This document shows positions 20,179-31,627 of a DNA stretch of 35,614 nt, piece after piece. The stretch's first letter is position 1; every line of letters starts with the position of its first letter. The position numbers and the translations under genes were made by a program. The stretch is taken from positions 1 through 35,614 of the forward strand of contig MU859331.1 of the NCBI GenBank assembly GCA_033297205.1, read 5' to 3'. This stretch comes from Pseudoneurospora amorphoporcata (lineage: Eukaryota; Ascomycota; Sordariomycetes; Sordariales; Sordariaceae). The notes under the pieces are model-generated. The model worked only from the letters and a program-made list of their open reading frames with translations, was not told the DNA's origin and made no database searches.

Positions 20179-21658
20179 ATGAATGGACTCCGGGCTCTGG
20201 CAGGCGAAATAGACAGGGGCTTCTTTTTTGGACCTGACACAAACTACGAGAATGCGGCAACGATCGAGGTCCGGCCAGACTTAGACGAACCCGGGAAATG
20301 CGACTGGAGCCACCGAGACGGAATTGATCATATACTTCTGGCTGGATTTCTCGAACGCGGCGAAGCGAGCTTCAACATAACCGGTGACGAGGATCAAGCA
20401 GACAACACACGCAATAGTTATGGGATCAAGCTTGTCATGGTAGCTACAAAAACCTATAATAACCCTTTCATCAACAAGTCGATTTTTCAGGACCTTATCA
20501 ATACCCTGAACCCGGACCCTCTATTCAATCGGATCTTTCAAGTACGTTACAATACTGGCTTTGAGGTTTGCGGCAGCATTGCAAACGGCGGCATAGCGAC
20601 AATGCTCCTCAGGGTTGGAGCTGAGGTGTTCATGCTGTCAATCCGGCAGAACGATGGAGACGCTACCTCTACATTCGATTCTAGATGCGTCGCCTTATGG
20701 ACCCCGGTTCTTCTAGCTGACAGACCACTCCAATTACTTTATAACGTTAACAACCTATTGAATGTTCTGGAGGCTTTAAAGGAAGAGGCACGTTCTCCTC
20801 TTTATCTGCCGTTTGCTTTATCGGTATACGCAGTTGATCGAGGCCGTGACTGCCTCGACTTTATCCAAACGGATATAGCTAAAATAGCAAAAACAACCTA
20901 CCTGGAGCTCTTAAACGACGAAGTCAAGCCAACCGGGAGAGGGACAATTGTCGCGCAAAATGAACATATAGAGTCTGCTCTGTCTAACGCAGCTGGGGTT
21001 AAATCCACATTGAACGGCGTAGAGTCTTTGTGGCAGTATTTAGAGACAATGGCAGAAGGAATCTGCGCATCATGCACGGCCGAAGAGGTGGTTGTTCAAA
21101 GCACCAATAACATATTAGAGGCAATCCCGCTTCTACGGAAGGATGTTATAGGTATGAGAGAGGCTTTGCGCGATCAAGAAGTTCGCATCAGAGATTATAC
21201 GTCACTAGTAAGCTTCCCCAATATCCCCATCAAAGTTAACTATTATGCTAACGCCCAGCCCCTACGGACAGCTCGCTACCCATCTCTCTCAACGCGATTC
21301 AGAAACTAATATCAAAGCCGCCGTTGCAAGCCGTGACCTCGCAAAGGTCGCAAGCGAAGACAGCTCGGCTATGAAGAGTATCGCTATTCTAACCATGTTC
21401 TTCCTTCCCGGCACTTTCTTTTCCGCACTCTTCGCGCTGCCCTCCCTAGGCTGGGACCAGTACAGGCACTTTACACTGTACTGGGCATTTACCGTCCCGG
21501 CGACCCTACTCACCTTCGCGATCTGGGCTGCTCTTACGCAGCGCGCGGTCTTGTTGAAGTGGGCAAAGACTCTATCAGCGTCGAAGTGGCCTTGGGGATT
21601 TTGGCGAGGCAAAGGAGGCGAGGTGGGAGATGAGGAGAAGGGGGAAAAGACAGCTTGA
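20179..21658 (+). CDS. CorA-like Mg2+ transporter-type membrane protein, 471 aa
   Basis: Two exons: 20179-21207 (343 codons) and 21272-21658, joined across a 64-bp phase-0 intron (GTAAGC donor, GCTAACG branch, ACAG acceptor). The C-terminal part has the two closely spaced helices of fungal CorA-like proteins (IAILTMFFLPGTFFSALFALP and YWAFTVPATLLTFAIWAAL). They follow the HLSQRDS...DSSAMKSI linker typical of this group. No GMN motif is visible, as in many fungal relatives, so Mg2+ transport itself is unproven. The long N-terminal part is cytosolic and of unknown role. No stops or frameshifts occur, in contrast to its neighbours. Confidence 0.8.
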
Positions 21659-22184
21659 AGAATACGGTAGGGAAGGGGAAAGGGGGAATGGGAACCTGAC
21701 GAGAAATATGGAGGAAAGGGACCTAAGGGAAGGGATCGATGAAGGAGTGGCCTGCGTGCAACCCGCGGATTTCCAGCTCCCTCCAAAGACCTCTGCGCGG
21801 GCAGTGCACTCTTGTGCTTGCATGGTGCCTGTCATCGTTGGGCGTTTTGGGGATGGCTGTCACCGGTGTTCGTGACAATCGTGGGTGCTCCCGTACATAC
21901 ACGAAGTCCGTTGGAGGTGACGGTGCCATGAGGCCCAGGTGGATTGAGCGTGCAAGCACAGCTGTTTCGTGCACTCCCGGGCATCAGCACTATCATGGTG
22001 GATTGAACCCATATTCCTTAAATATCACATTTTGTTCTTGTCGTTCTCGATCTTTGTTGCCGTTGGATCTCACTTCACAATGCGCGGTTTATGTCAGTTT
22101 AAAGGAGGTGGCGACGACGATGGTGGTGATACTGACGAGGCATGGGTGATGATACGAGCTCATCATGTTTTAGAGGAGAAATGA
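21659..22184. other. 3' flank of the CorA-like gene
   Basis: Overlapping short frames without domain features; probably the 3' UTR and spacer. Confidence 0.35.
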
Positions 22185-22271
22185 ATTAGAAAACTCGGAA
22201 GGAGGCTTTCATATGAAAACCAACGCAACCCTCGCAACGTAGGGGCCGTAATTCATGCGGTAGAATCAACT
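22185..22271. repeat. 87-bp direct repeat, copy 2
   Basis: Copy of 17956-18042 in the same orientation, 84 of 87 identical. The sequence to its right looks like ordinary intergenic DNA of the core region, so this copy may mark the right edge of the accessory segment. Confidence 0.85.
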
Positions 22272-23492
22272 TCACTGCAATGCCCGTGAATCAGCAACGA
22301 AGGTCGAGCAGCACAGCATCAGTCGGAACAAACCTCAACTCTCCCGTCTCTCCGTAACGGAGGTTAACACCAAAAAACACCATTGGTAGGTATTGATTGG
22401 TAGGTAGCTAAGGTAGCTACCAGGTAGTCAGGCTACCTAATACCTACACTACCTAATAACGTCGGGTAGGTACCAGATACCATAGAAGAGCTAAGGTACG
22501 TAGGAAAGAGGTATCAATCAATCAATAACCGCTGAGCTGAGCCGAGTTCGTTCAATGTTCACACACATTTTCTTCAGTTCACACCACCCATGATCCACCT
22601 CTCTCTCCATCCCAACTAGACAAACCGTTTTGTTCGACATTGCATCTTCGCGCACACCATCCATCAATCACCTTCCAAGCTGCAATGTACGGACCGAGGG
22701 TACTGTACCCAAAAATTTCAAAATTCATCGATGCTCGCTTCCACCATCTTAATCCGCTAGCTACGGTACGTACAACCTGAAGAAATACATGCCTGTCGTT
22801 GAGTGTTGAACCTTCCCAGCCTCACATCCGCCCCGCCTCTTCCATCCCATCTTGCTCCCGGCCACCATCCCGCTAAGGTACCCCACACTAAACCACCAGT
22901 CGTCGTCGGGCTCCATCAACACATCACCTCACATCCCATTTCTCGGCCCACATATCCCGCTGCTGCTTGAGGAGCAACGAGAAGCAACAAAATACAATCC
23001 TTGACCATGCCATGTATCTATGCTCTAGCAAAAACGTATGTATAGCAATTGTAGATGTTGTTGGGGTGAGCACTATCAGTTAAGCACCTACTAGTAGGGT
23101 AGGAGCCCGTCGTCCTCAGCTACCAGCTAGTTAGTTATCCTCCTCCTCCTCCTCCTCCTCCTCTCTCCCCCACTCTCCTCCCCTTTCTCTCTTCTGACTT
23201 CCAGGTAGCCAACCTCGACGACGGGCAGCGTGTCCTCCTCCATTGACGGCCATCCATCTCCTTCTTCCGCTCCTGCCTCCGACTCAGATGGCGAGTGACG
23301 ACCCAGCCACCCCGCGTGCCATCCATCAAGCCCTGGAAAGCCAAACCACCAGCTTATCCGGATTAATCTGATCCTCCCATCAGGAAACGAGACAAACCCC
23401 CCCGGACGAATGGGACGTCTCGGGAGAACAGGGTCATCAACAAGAGGATGAACATGGCGCTTATTATGAGGATGACGACCGGCATTCACCTT
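22272..23492. other. Intergenic; TAGGTA-rich tract and TCC microsatellite
   Basis: About 22384-22480 is made of overlapping TAGGTA/TACCTA words with local inverted repeats. A (TCC)n run lies at 23138-23162. The frame at 23127-23489 continues in phase beyond the BAH-PHD stop codon but resembles low-complexity 3' UTR. No gene called. Confidence 0.45.
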
Positions 23493-25203
23493 CTAGTTGA
23501 CGAGCACGCCACACACAAGACACTTGATGGGTTCCGTCCACGTCTTGGCTCCGCCCTTCGCCACCACGTCCGCGCGGAGATCGGTGAACTCGAGGTAGGG
23601 CTGGCCGTTCATTTCCAGCGTGACAGAAAAAAGGCCCTCCCATGGCCGTTCCTTGTTAGTGACCTTGCTGCCGGGAGGGACTAGTGACTTTTTGCGGGGT
23701 CGGCCGGGTTTGCGCCCTCCTTCCGTTTTTACTGATGTCGTTGGCGTTGGGGTCGTTGACTTTGATGCACCTGCTCTTGCGCTGGGCGTCCTCGTCCTCC
23801 TAGAACGTAGTGCTAACCCAGAGGCACTCGACACGTCGGCTTCGGCTTCGGCTTCGGGGGTGTCTTCGGGTGCGGGTTTGGCGTCTTCGTCACCAGCTTT
23901 GAGGGCGCGGTTGCCGTTGGTGCCGCCGTTGGTCTGAGAGGTGTCCTTTTCGGCTTTGACGTCCACGGACTCCTCTTGTGTGGCGTCGCCGTTCGGTTCC
24001 GCTTTGGCATCTTCCTCGTCTTCCCCCTCCTTCTTGTCCACCTTCTCCTCCTTCACCGGGATATGAGCCTTGTCGGTACCGAGTCGTTCGAACGTCGCTC
24101 GGAGGGCTTCGTCCTTGATGCATTCTTCGTGCAACCACTTCTTACATGATTCAGAAGAACATCCGACTAGCAGTTTATCAGGGTTCGCTGGGGTGTTACA
24201 GCCGCATACAAGCTCGACGGTCTGTGACCGATGTCTGGTTAGCATCTTTGCATGTCACTGGTGAGGTAGATGTGACGGCACATACCGAAAGTTCCTGAGA
24301 TCGCACATCGTAAGCCTGTCGCCAGTATAGACTATCCTGCGTCTCATCATTCTCCTCGAACCAGTGCTTCACGATTGCGGGTTCGGTGACGCTGACCACA
24401 TTGATAATATCCACTAGCCATCAATGTTAGCACACACACGCAATCTCTACCTCACCCCTCGAACCTGCTCGTGGCCCACTCACTGTGATTAGACGCTACC
24501 AACTCGCCCTGCCCGTGGTACGGCTGTCTCCCCTGCACGATCCTCTTCCTGTCACGTGTCTTGGCCGGCAGCTCGTCAGGCCAGTACATCCAGTAAACTC
24601 TGGCAAAGACGTGGTGCTCGTCCCTAGCGCGGATCTCGAGGATCCTGGCAACCCACTCGGTATCTCGCCTTAGTATCGTGGCTGCCGCCTCGTCACCCCC
24701 TTGTTTTGGCTCCTTCTTCTTTATGCTCAAGTCATTGGCGACATAGATGAAGTTCTCTGCATAGTATTTAACATTATTTACTGGTTGATAGATGTTGAAG
24801 TTAGTAAACCTGACCGTCTATAGTGAACTGACTGTGAGGAAGAGAGAGACTCACACACAAAGCTGTTGTACCTCGTCATGTCGGTCCAATCCTTGGCCGG
24901 CTCAACCTTGTAGTGCACATCCATGTTCGGGTATGTCTTGAACTTGCCCGACGGATGGAAAGGAGACTGCTGGAAGTTGATCTTGTCCGCTGGGTCTGTG
25001 TCCTCGTCGTCGACAGACTCTGCCTTGCCTCCCGCGGTGCGTCTGCGCTTGTTCTTCTTCTTCTTCTCTTCCACCGCGGGGTCGACAATGTGCACGTGGA
25101 ATGGGCATTCGGCTCGGGTGTTATCCTTATCCTCCTTCCGTTCCTGCACCCGGTCCTGGCGGTCGGCGTCGGACGCCCTTGGTCTCTTGCGCGAGGAGGC
25201 CAT
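23493..25203 (-). CDS. epr-1: BAH-PHD chromatin protein, probable EPR-1/BP1 Polycomb reader, 500 aa
   Basis: Four exons, 24855-25203, 24484-24780, 24286-24413 and 23493-24221, are joined by introns of 74, 70 and 64 bp with GTGAGT, GTGAGT and GTATGT donors. All phases fit and give 500 aa. A basic N terminus (KKKKNKRRR) precedes a BAH domain (residues about 95-255; ARVYWMYWPDELP is diagnostic). A compact PHD-type finger follows (residues about 260-296; VCGCNTPANPDKLLVGC...CKKWLHEEC). Then come an acidic low-complexity linker and an AT-hook-like GRKPGRPRKK near residue 430. BAH-plus-PHD order is that of Neurospora EPR-1 and Fusarium BP1, nuclear proteins needed for H3K27me3-linked silencing. Domain calls are firm; orthology is inferred from architecture only. 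Confidence 0.82.
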
Positions 25204-26634
25204 TGTTGGCTAGGTGTGAGTGTGATTGAGCAAAGGCTTGATAAGCTAGGGCGCTGCGCTTTAAAGGTTCCCGATGTTGTCAACCGTCGGGAATTCGATG
25301 GCGCGAAGGTTGGTGGTGGCTTGCGACGAGATTCGCGAATATGCGACAGAAGAGGAAAGATGTGGGATCGCGTAGAGAATGGGCGGATGAAAAGTGCGCC
25401 TCAGGTTCGGCTATGTAGTGACAACGAGTTTGTTATGTTGTTGAGTGTTTCGAGTTGGGCGACGGCAACGACGATGAGAGCGGCCTCAACCTTGAGATGG
25501 TTGAGGTGACGTGGTTGGCTTCGGGTTGTCGTGCAAAAGAGAACGCGGGCGCAGGCGCGAAGGTTGCTGGGACAGGGTTCGAGCTTCTGCAAGGTTCGAT
25601 GCGAAAAAAAAAAAAAAAAAAAAAAAAAAGTGGGTGTAAAGGTTGAACCTTGGGAGAACCTGAAGTACTTTGTACTTGGAGAAGGCGTGTGTTGTGTTGT
25701 GACTTTGTCAGTGACTCAGTGGGCACGCGCGATAGACGACGGCAAGTGAATGGTGGTTGCGGTGGTGGCTGGGAGAATGGAATTGAGAAAGAATCCGCGA
25801 CCCGCGACTGTGTTCGTGGTTGACCTTTTGGATGACGAGTAGGAATGGGGGAAAGGTCTGGAACTGAATGGCCAACCTTTAGAACCAGGGTACGCCTAAA
25901 AAGCCTATTCAAAAGCTGGGGGGCTTTCCACTTTGAGTCAATTGACCCAAAAAGTCTTTGAACAATAGTTATGTAGCCTATCAAGTCTCTGAATAGCACT
26001 AACAACAGCCTGAATAGGATATAATGCCCAACAGCCGCGGCTATAGAACAATATACTGAGGAGGTCGGATGAAAATGTACAATGCGAGGACCCGCTCTAT
26101 TATGACCAGAGTACTCTTTTCAACTCGAGGACCGCGTCCGTTCTCTGTTCTCTCTCTCAACGTCTGAACCGCACCTCCGCATCCGATTGGGAAAAACCGT
26201 TGCAGACACGTGATTCAGCTGAAGCTCCAAGGAGGAGAACCTGGAGAGCTTCTGAGAATGTTATTGGTCCATGGTCCCAGCTTCTCCGCCTTGGCAGAAC
26301 ATTCGTGCCATTTTGCCCACGATTGAGTTGTTGCATGTTTGTCTTTGCCGGTTTGGGTCAGTCTTTGCCGCTATTCCCAAACATCGCTGGCGTTTGACAG
26401 GAAGAAGATAGGTTCCATGGAGAAACTCAAATCCAAGAACAAACTGACCCAAGAAATGTCATAGATTCTCATAACCACAGCAAAGCGTACAAATACAGAT
26501 AAGAGACAACATCGTCACCCCCTCCTAGACAAGCCAACGCCAGCGCTATGCATATAGCAACCCAAAGCTAACCATCAGATAACCCATCATAATTCCCAAG
26601 ATAGCCATATCATTCCCAAACACCATTATAACAA
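25204..26634. other. Intergenic: BAH-PHD promoter and ATG22 3' flank
   Basis: Contains an A26 homopolymer at 25604-25629. Nearby are Pro/Ser-type frames on the minus strand that look accidental. No gene recognised. Confidence 0.45.
25604..25629. repeat. Poly-A tract, 26 bp
   Basis: Uninterrupted run of 26 A, about 400 bp upstream of the BAH-PHD start codon (poly-T on the coding strand). Its length may be unreliable in assemblies. Confidence 0.9.
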
Positions 26635-28905
26635 TCACTCATCATCCTCATCATCATACCTCCCCAAAATCGCCCTACTAGCATCACTCCCCCTCCTATC
26701 CTCCGCCAGTCCTTCCACCCCGTTCCCGTTTCCATTCAATTCATTATGCTTAAAACCCTCAATAACCTCCGCCAACGCTTCCCCCTCCGTTCGTCCCCTC
26801 TCCACACTGATAAACCAGATAAACAACGCCGGCGTGCCCACGATGGCCGCCAAGAACCAGAACGCCGGCCTGATATCCCCGCTCGCATCGATAATGGCGC
26901 CCACAATGGCAGGTCCGAACACACTTGACCCCTTATCGGTGATAGCATAAAGAGCATAAAAAGCAGCTTCGGATCCCGGCGGGATGAGTTCCCCGTACAA
27001 AGAGCGGCAGTAACCCGACAATCCACCGAGGACAAATCCGTAGATGGCGGCGAGGGGGTACATCTCCCAAGGCTGCTGCAGGCCACCGACACCCCAGGCT
27101 TGGACAAAGGGGAGGTAGCCCATTAGCCCGTATAGGGGAATCAGTTCAAAGAGGGCGATGCAAGCCAGGATGGTCTGGTGCGCTTTCAGACGGAATTTTC
27201 GAGAGATGAAGGACCAAGAAAAGGCGCCGATGATGCCCGAGGCGGTGGAGATGACGTTGATCATACCCAATGCCCACGGTTCCATGTGCAATTGGGTTTT
27301 GGCAAACAGGATGGCGGTCGAGGAGGTAGTGGCAATGGCGTCCGAGAGAAGGAACCAACCGGCCAGGAAGAGGACAATGTCCACGAGACGCCGGGCGAGC
27401 TGGACGGTGCGGAAGAGGGCCTTCCAGGCGTAAATGGTGTAGTGGAACACGGCGCGGATGCCTCCGGAATTGGACTTGGTGGGCAGAGGCGGCCCAGGAC
27501 GAGGTCGTAGCCACATGGCAGCTGGAATTGTGAAGACGGCCCACCATGCGCCGACGACACAGAGAACGATGCGCTGCGACCAAGTGGTATTCTTCAGGAC
27601 GATCAGAATACCAATGGCTACGCACTGCAGGAACAAACCGGCGATGTAACCGATGCCAATACCCTTGGCCGAGATCTGCGTGGACAATTCCAGTTCACGG
27701 GAAGTCAATTCCTCGGTCGTCTGAACGCGGGCAAGCGGTTCGCCCTCATCGTACGTTCGGCTTCCGAGCAGGGCAGTCGTCGAGTTGCGCATGCTATCCT
27801 CCCGATATTCATCATGCTCATCATCGCCATCTTCGGTTGTCGCATACCCTGGCGAGCCATAGTCCCCAACATGATCGATCTCGGGATGATGTCTGACCAA
27901 AAGCGGCAAGAACGAGTTCAGCAACACAAATGATGCGCCGAACGACGTGTTCGAGACGATAGCCAGCAGCGCGCCAATGAGATAAGTGTCCTTGCTGATG
28001 AAGATGTAAGCCATAACAGAGAGACTTCCTATCCACGCGAACGCAAGTAGCAGCTTCTTTCGAAAGTTGCCATGATCCGCGGCGCAACTTATGCTGACGA
28101 CCAACAAGGCCTGCAGCAGGACGCTGACGCTAAACGTGTACATGGCAAAACTTGCCGTGTTTATTTCCATGCCCAAAACATAGACGACGCATTGTCCCTC
28201 GGCGGCGGTCGCTTGCTTATCGGAGCTTGAGCCACATGGTGTCGATCGATCGGAGAGGAGGACGCCATTTTCGCGGGCTAGACTCTCGAGGAGAATTGGG
28301 ATGAAAGAACCTGTTTTGGATTGCGTGTAAGTCGGGTAGATCGGACGACTGTTAGTTCACGGTGTAAGTGTAATATAACGTACCGATACCTATCCAAGAA
28401 CGCAAGTCAGCTTTAGCAACAACATGAAAGATGTAACTGATGATAATAACTTGCCACAAATAACATAGACCTCAGCAGCAAAGGCATAGGCATACCATCC
28501 CGCGAGTTCCTTCTGGCTGGTGGGGCGAGTGTCGTCACCGGGGTATCGTGCGGGAGGCAGGTCACTGTCTCTGTCAGTGTCATCGTAGTCGTATGGATAA
28601 TCGATGGTGTTTTCGCCAGGACCGTTGCCAGCGTTGGCAGGCCTCATCCTGCCGGACATGGTGGTGGTGATCCAGTCGATTAACGAGGTAGTATCGGATC
28701 GCTCGTCGTCGGCTTCAAAGTAAGAAGAAGTAATGGAGTAGAATGATCGCTTGGACGTTCTGGAGGCCTTGGACGCGTAGGATGCGTAGGATGAACGGGA
28801 GAAGAGTCGCGGAGCTGGTGGCGGTCGGAGAGATTCGATCCAGTCTTGTTGTGGTGCCGCTCCATTGTATGCGGATGAGACGTGGTTCACGTTGTGCGGT
28901 GTCAT
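26635..28905 (-). CDS. atg22: Autophagy-related protein 22 (vacuolar amino-acid effluxer), 710 aa
   Basis: ATG22 is an MFS-fold vacuolar membrane protein that exports amino acids released by autophagic breakdown. Exons: 28455-28905, a 6-nt microexon 28384-28389, and 26635-28310. Together they give 711 codons in frame. Start ATG 28905 is chosen because the frame upstream has only a GTG. The N terminus is Ser-rich and cytosolic. The first membrane segment (GWYAYAFAAEVYVIC) runs through the splice sites into GIGSFIPILLESLARENG. About a dozen hydrophobic segments follow, with an acidic loop (DGDDEHDEYRED) and the family block GGLSGYCRSLYGELIPPGSEAAFYALYAITDKGSS. The tail is acidic (YDDEDDE). Intron 1 (28390-28454) has a GC donor (GCAAGT); intron 2 (28311-28383) has GTACGT and a CTAAC branch. 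Confidence 0.92.
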
Positions 28906-30789
28906 TGCGCTGTACGCCACAACCCGTTGCAGGGCACTGATAGGCGTCACTCCAGTGGACTCCCAACGCGGCTAAGGTCACCCGCGGCAGGTGGTGTGGA
29001 TACCCCCGCTCGATACAGGGTATGTACGACTGCAGGTACCGCGCCTGTCAGCAACGAACCCGATAACACGCAAGAACAACCCTCTGTCCAGGAACTTGGA
29101 AATGGAAGTGCACGACCTGATGGCAGGAACACTCCGGACCTCTCACTTTTTCCAGGTTGAACCACGTAATATTAGGTCCAGCTTGCCCCGTTTCGTCGTT
29201 CTGCTCGCCCTTCTGGATGGGCACGGTTCGACTCGATCGTGAATGTGTTAGTTGGAGCGTTGGATGGCTGAACGAAAGCGGGGTCGGTTAAAGTCCGAGC
29301 TCTGTTCGGGCGGGTATTCGGGGGATAAAGAAGACAATAACGGACGGCGGTAGGTAGGTCGGTCGAGGCGGCTGTCGAGCGGGCTACGATAAGTTGCCCT
29401 GATTGTCTTTGGTGTACTTGTAAGTAGAAAATGTGAAGAGACGGAACCACCAAGTTCAGGGGAGTCCAGATGAAAGGTTGATAAGAAATGTCAAATGTCA
29501 ACAACATAAGAGCCCAAGATGGCAACGCAGTCTCGCTTCTTGCTTTGGATCGAAGCGCTTCTGCTCTGTTGGTTAGTCTAGGTATTTTCGGATTTTCAGG
29601 GCGTGAAGGGCGGCTCGAGTGACTCATCACCCACTCACATTCTTTCTTCAAACAAGAAACCGCAAGAGACTAAAACACAATTTCAAGACATTTTTCATAG
29701 CAAAAGAGTGGGCATCACCAGGTTTTTAAACAACTGAGTGTATCATCCGCAAGAACTCTTCAGTCCACATGAACAGATCGGCTCGCGGCACCCTTAGTCT
29801 TTTTGGAAAGCTTCCCCTCTTATGACCTGACCTTTGGTGATATTTGATTCACATCGCATGGAATTTGTTGGGCATCACCGACAGGTTCCGAAAGGATGCA
29901 GAAGAAGTGTGATGAACCTGCAAACTGACGGCATCCCGAATCAAAGAAACCAGGCACTAAAGCGCTAAAGTTGGTCCCTCTCTTGGTTGGACCCTGGAGA
30001 CGTTGAACGGGAAGTGGGGATTGCCTCTCCAGCGATAGCCTCCACTATGAATGGGAGACCGGCATCCCTAAAAAGTCTAGGGGTTCGTGGCGGGAGGGCT
30101 GGCTGATCATTTACTGCATGTGGATAACCAGATGCAGACACTGAGAATGTTTTGCTTTGTGCATCTTGAATTCCTTCTGCGTACGAATCAACTTCGGCAG
30201 CTCCTGTTGTCAATATCCCTTTAGCCGGGAAACAAAAAGTGTGACCGAGGACAAGACAGAAATGTTCTACTGACGGAACAAAGTAAAGGTACTGAAGGGC
30301 ACCATTTCCCTCTTGGCTGACGGTATCTGACTCCATTCTTTCTTGATATAATAACCTACTGATCTCTGATAATGCTCCTGTGATTTGAAGTCTCGCACTG
30401 AATCCTGCTGCAAACCCGGGGGGTGGTGTTGGTCGCCGCCAAGACATCTCAATGTTCAAGAAGTGTGATGAATATTAGTCAATTAAGTCTAGCAGCTTGC
30501 TATAACACTGCATCATCCCCAAACAACAAAACTATCCTAAATGATCCCTGGGAAGGCCAAACGAAAAAGATCAAACCTGGGTATTTTGGTAAAACAAAAA
30601 ACTGGCCTCCCCATCTCCTTCTTAGCTCTCTACTATGATATCCAAAATTGTCCATTCAGCTCAGCTCCCCCGCATAACGTCGAGCCACACCGGACCACTC
30701 CCATTCAAGAGCTCAACCCCCAAATCGATGTTTGCTTTACATACACCCTTCATCCCTCAGTTCAGTGACCCTCCCCAACATGCGTAACC
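28906..30789. other. ATG22 upstream region and spacer
   Basis: Frames at 29172-29651 (minus) and 28882-29242 (plus) lack any domain and overlap the probable ATG22 leader. The minus-strand frame 29965-30459 (164 codons, starting MNIEMSWRRPTPPP) is the best candidate for a small gene, but it has no recognisable feature. Confidence 0.35.
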
Positions 30790-31627
30790 TCAGTGATCAT
30801 GCCCCTTTGGCTTTCCAAAGATCTTCCACTTGAGCTTATCCGTCAAACTATGCTGTCTCTCATGGCCATGGCCATGATGATGAGTAGTGGCAGCCTTATC
30901 ACTACCGCTACCCGTACCAGCCGGAGAAACGTGATGCTCGTTACCGGCGCCGCCGCGACCGGTGTGGTAGTTTTCTGTCTCCTGGGAGTGGCGCATGGCC
31001 ACGTCGGGGATGATGTCCTTGTCGGCGCGGCGGTGGGGTTTGACGCCTGCGTCGCCTATGTTTGCTGCGCCTGTTTGTGGATTTTTCGTTAGTTCCCGAC
31101 TGTTGATGATTGAGATGATGGTGATGATGACGGTAATGGTGGCTAGCGGACCTGGCCTTATCGCTGCCCGCTGCCCTGGAAGGATCTTGGCGAACGTGGA
31201 ACATGCTCGCTTCCTTCCAAGCTTCACATGGATCCCTTGACGCTTTTTGAGCTTCCCAAGCTTCCCGAGGGCGCTGGGCTGGTCTAGCTGAGTTTGGATA
31301 GCGATAAGGGAATTGTAAGTTGAAGATAAGCAGTTGATGGGTGGTTGACATCACCCTGCACCACTCGCTTTCGTTCATAGTCGTCTTTGTCTCCCGTTGG
31401 TGTCGTGTGTCCTAAAGGGGGTCGGCGATGGCGGTGGTGGAAAGAAGGCATAAAGGGTAGGCAGGAAGGAAATGCAATGCCTTACCTCCGCGACCGGTGC
31501 TAAACGCTCCATCACCGTGGCTGCCCTCGGCGCCTGCTCTGACGACTTCTCCGTCAACGTACTTGGTGTCGTCGGGGTTGATGTTGCCGGCGCCGCCACG
31601 GCCGTGGGATACTTCAGGTCCTGCCAT
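30790..31627 (-). CDS. DUF3602 / Par32-like 'GRGGAGN' protein, 140 aa
   Basis: Exon 1 is 31486-31627 and exon 2 is 30790-31070, joined by a 415-bp intron (GTAAGG donor, ACAG acceptor) that splits a Gly codon in the second motif. The protein has three copies of the family motif: SHGRGGAGN, STGRGGAAN and HTGRGGAGN. It is otherwise polar, with a His-rich stretch (HHHGHGHE) and a C-terminal WKIFGKPKG. DUF3602 proteins are small and largely disordered. Yeast Par32 is a TORC1/Npr1-regulated member acting on ammonium transporters, but that role cannot be assumed here. Start ATG 31627 fits the usual short leader; an upstream in-frame ATG at 31684 exists. Confidence 0.83.

Noticed and set aside
23127..23489. 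121-codon frame continuing in phase after the BAH-PHD stop codon (possible read-through extension)
   Set aside because: The stop context (TAG AAG) is not a known read-through signal, and the extension ends in an Arg run from the TCC microsatellite. It looks like 3' UTR.
25433..26005. 190-codon minus-strand ORF with a poly-Phe run
   Set aside because: The Phe run is the A26 homopolymer, and the rest is Ser/Pro-rich without any domain. It lies in the BAH-PHD promoter.
29172..29651. 159-codon minus-strand ORF upstream of ATG22
   Set aside because: No domain, no initiation context and overlap with the likely ATG22 leader; probably chance.
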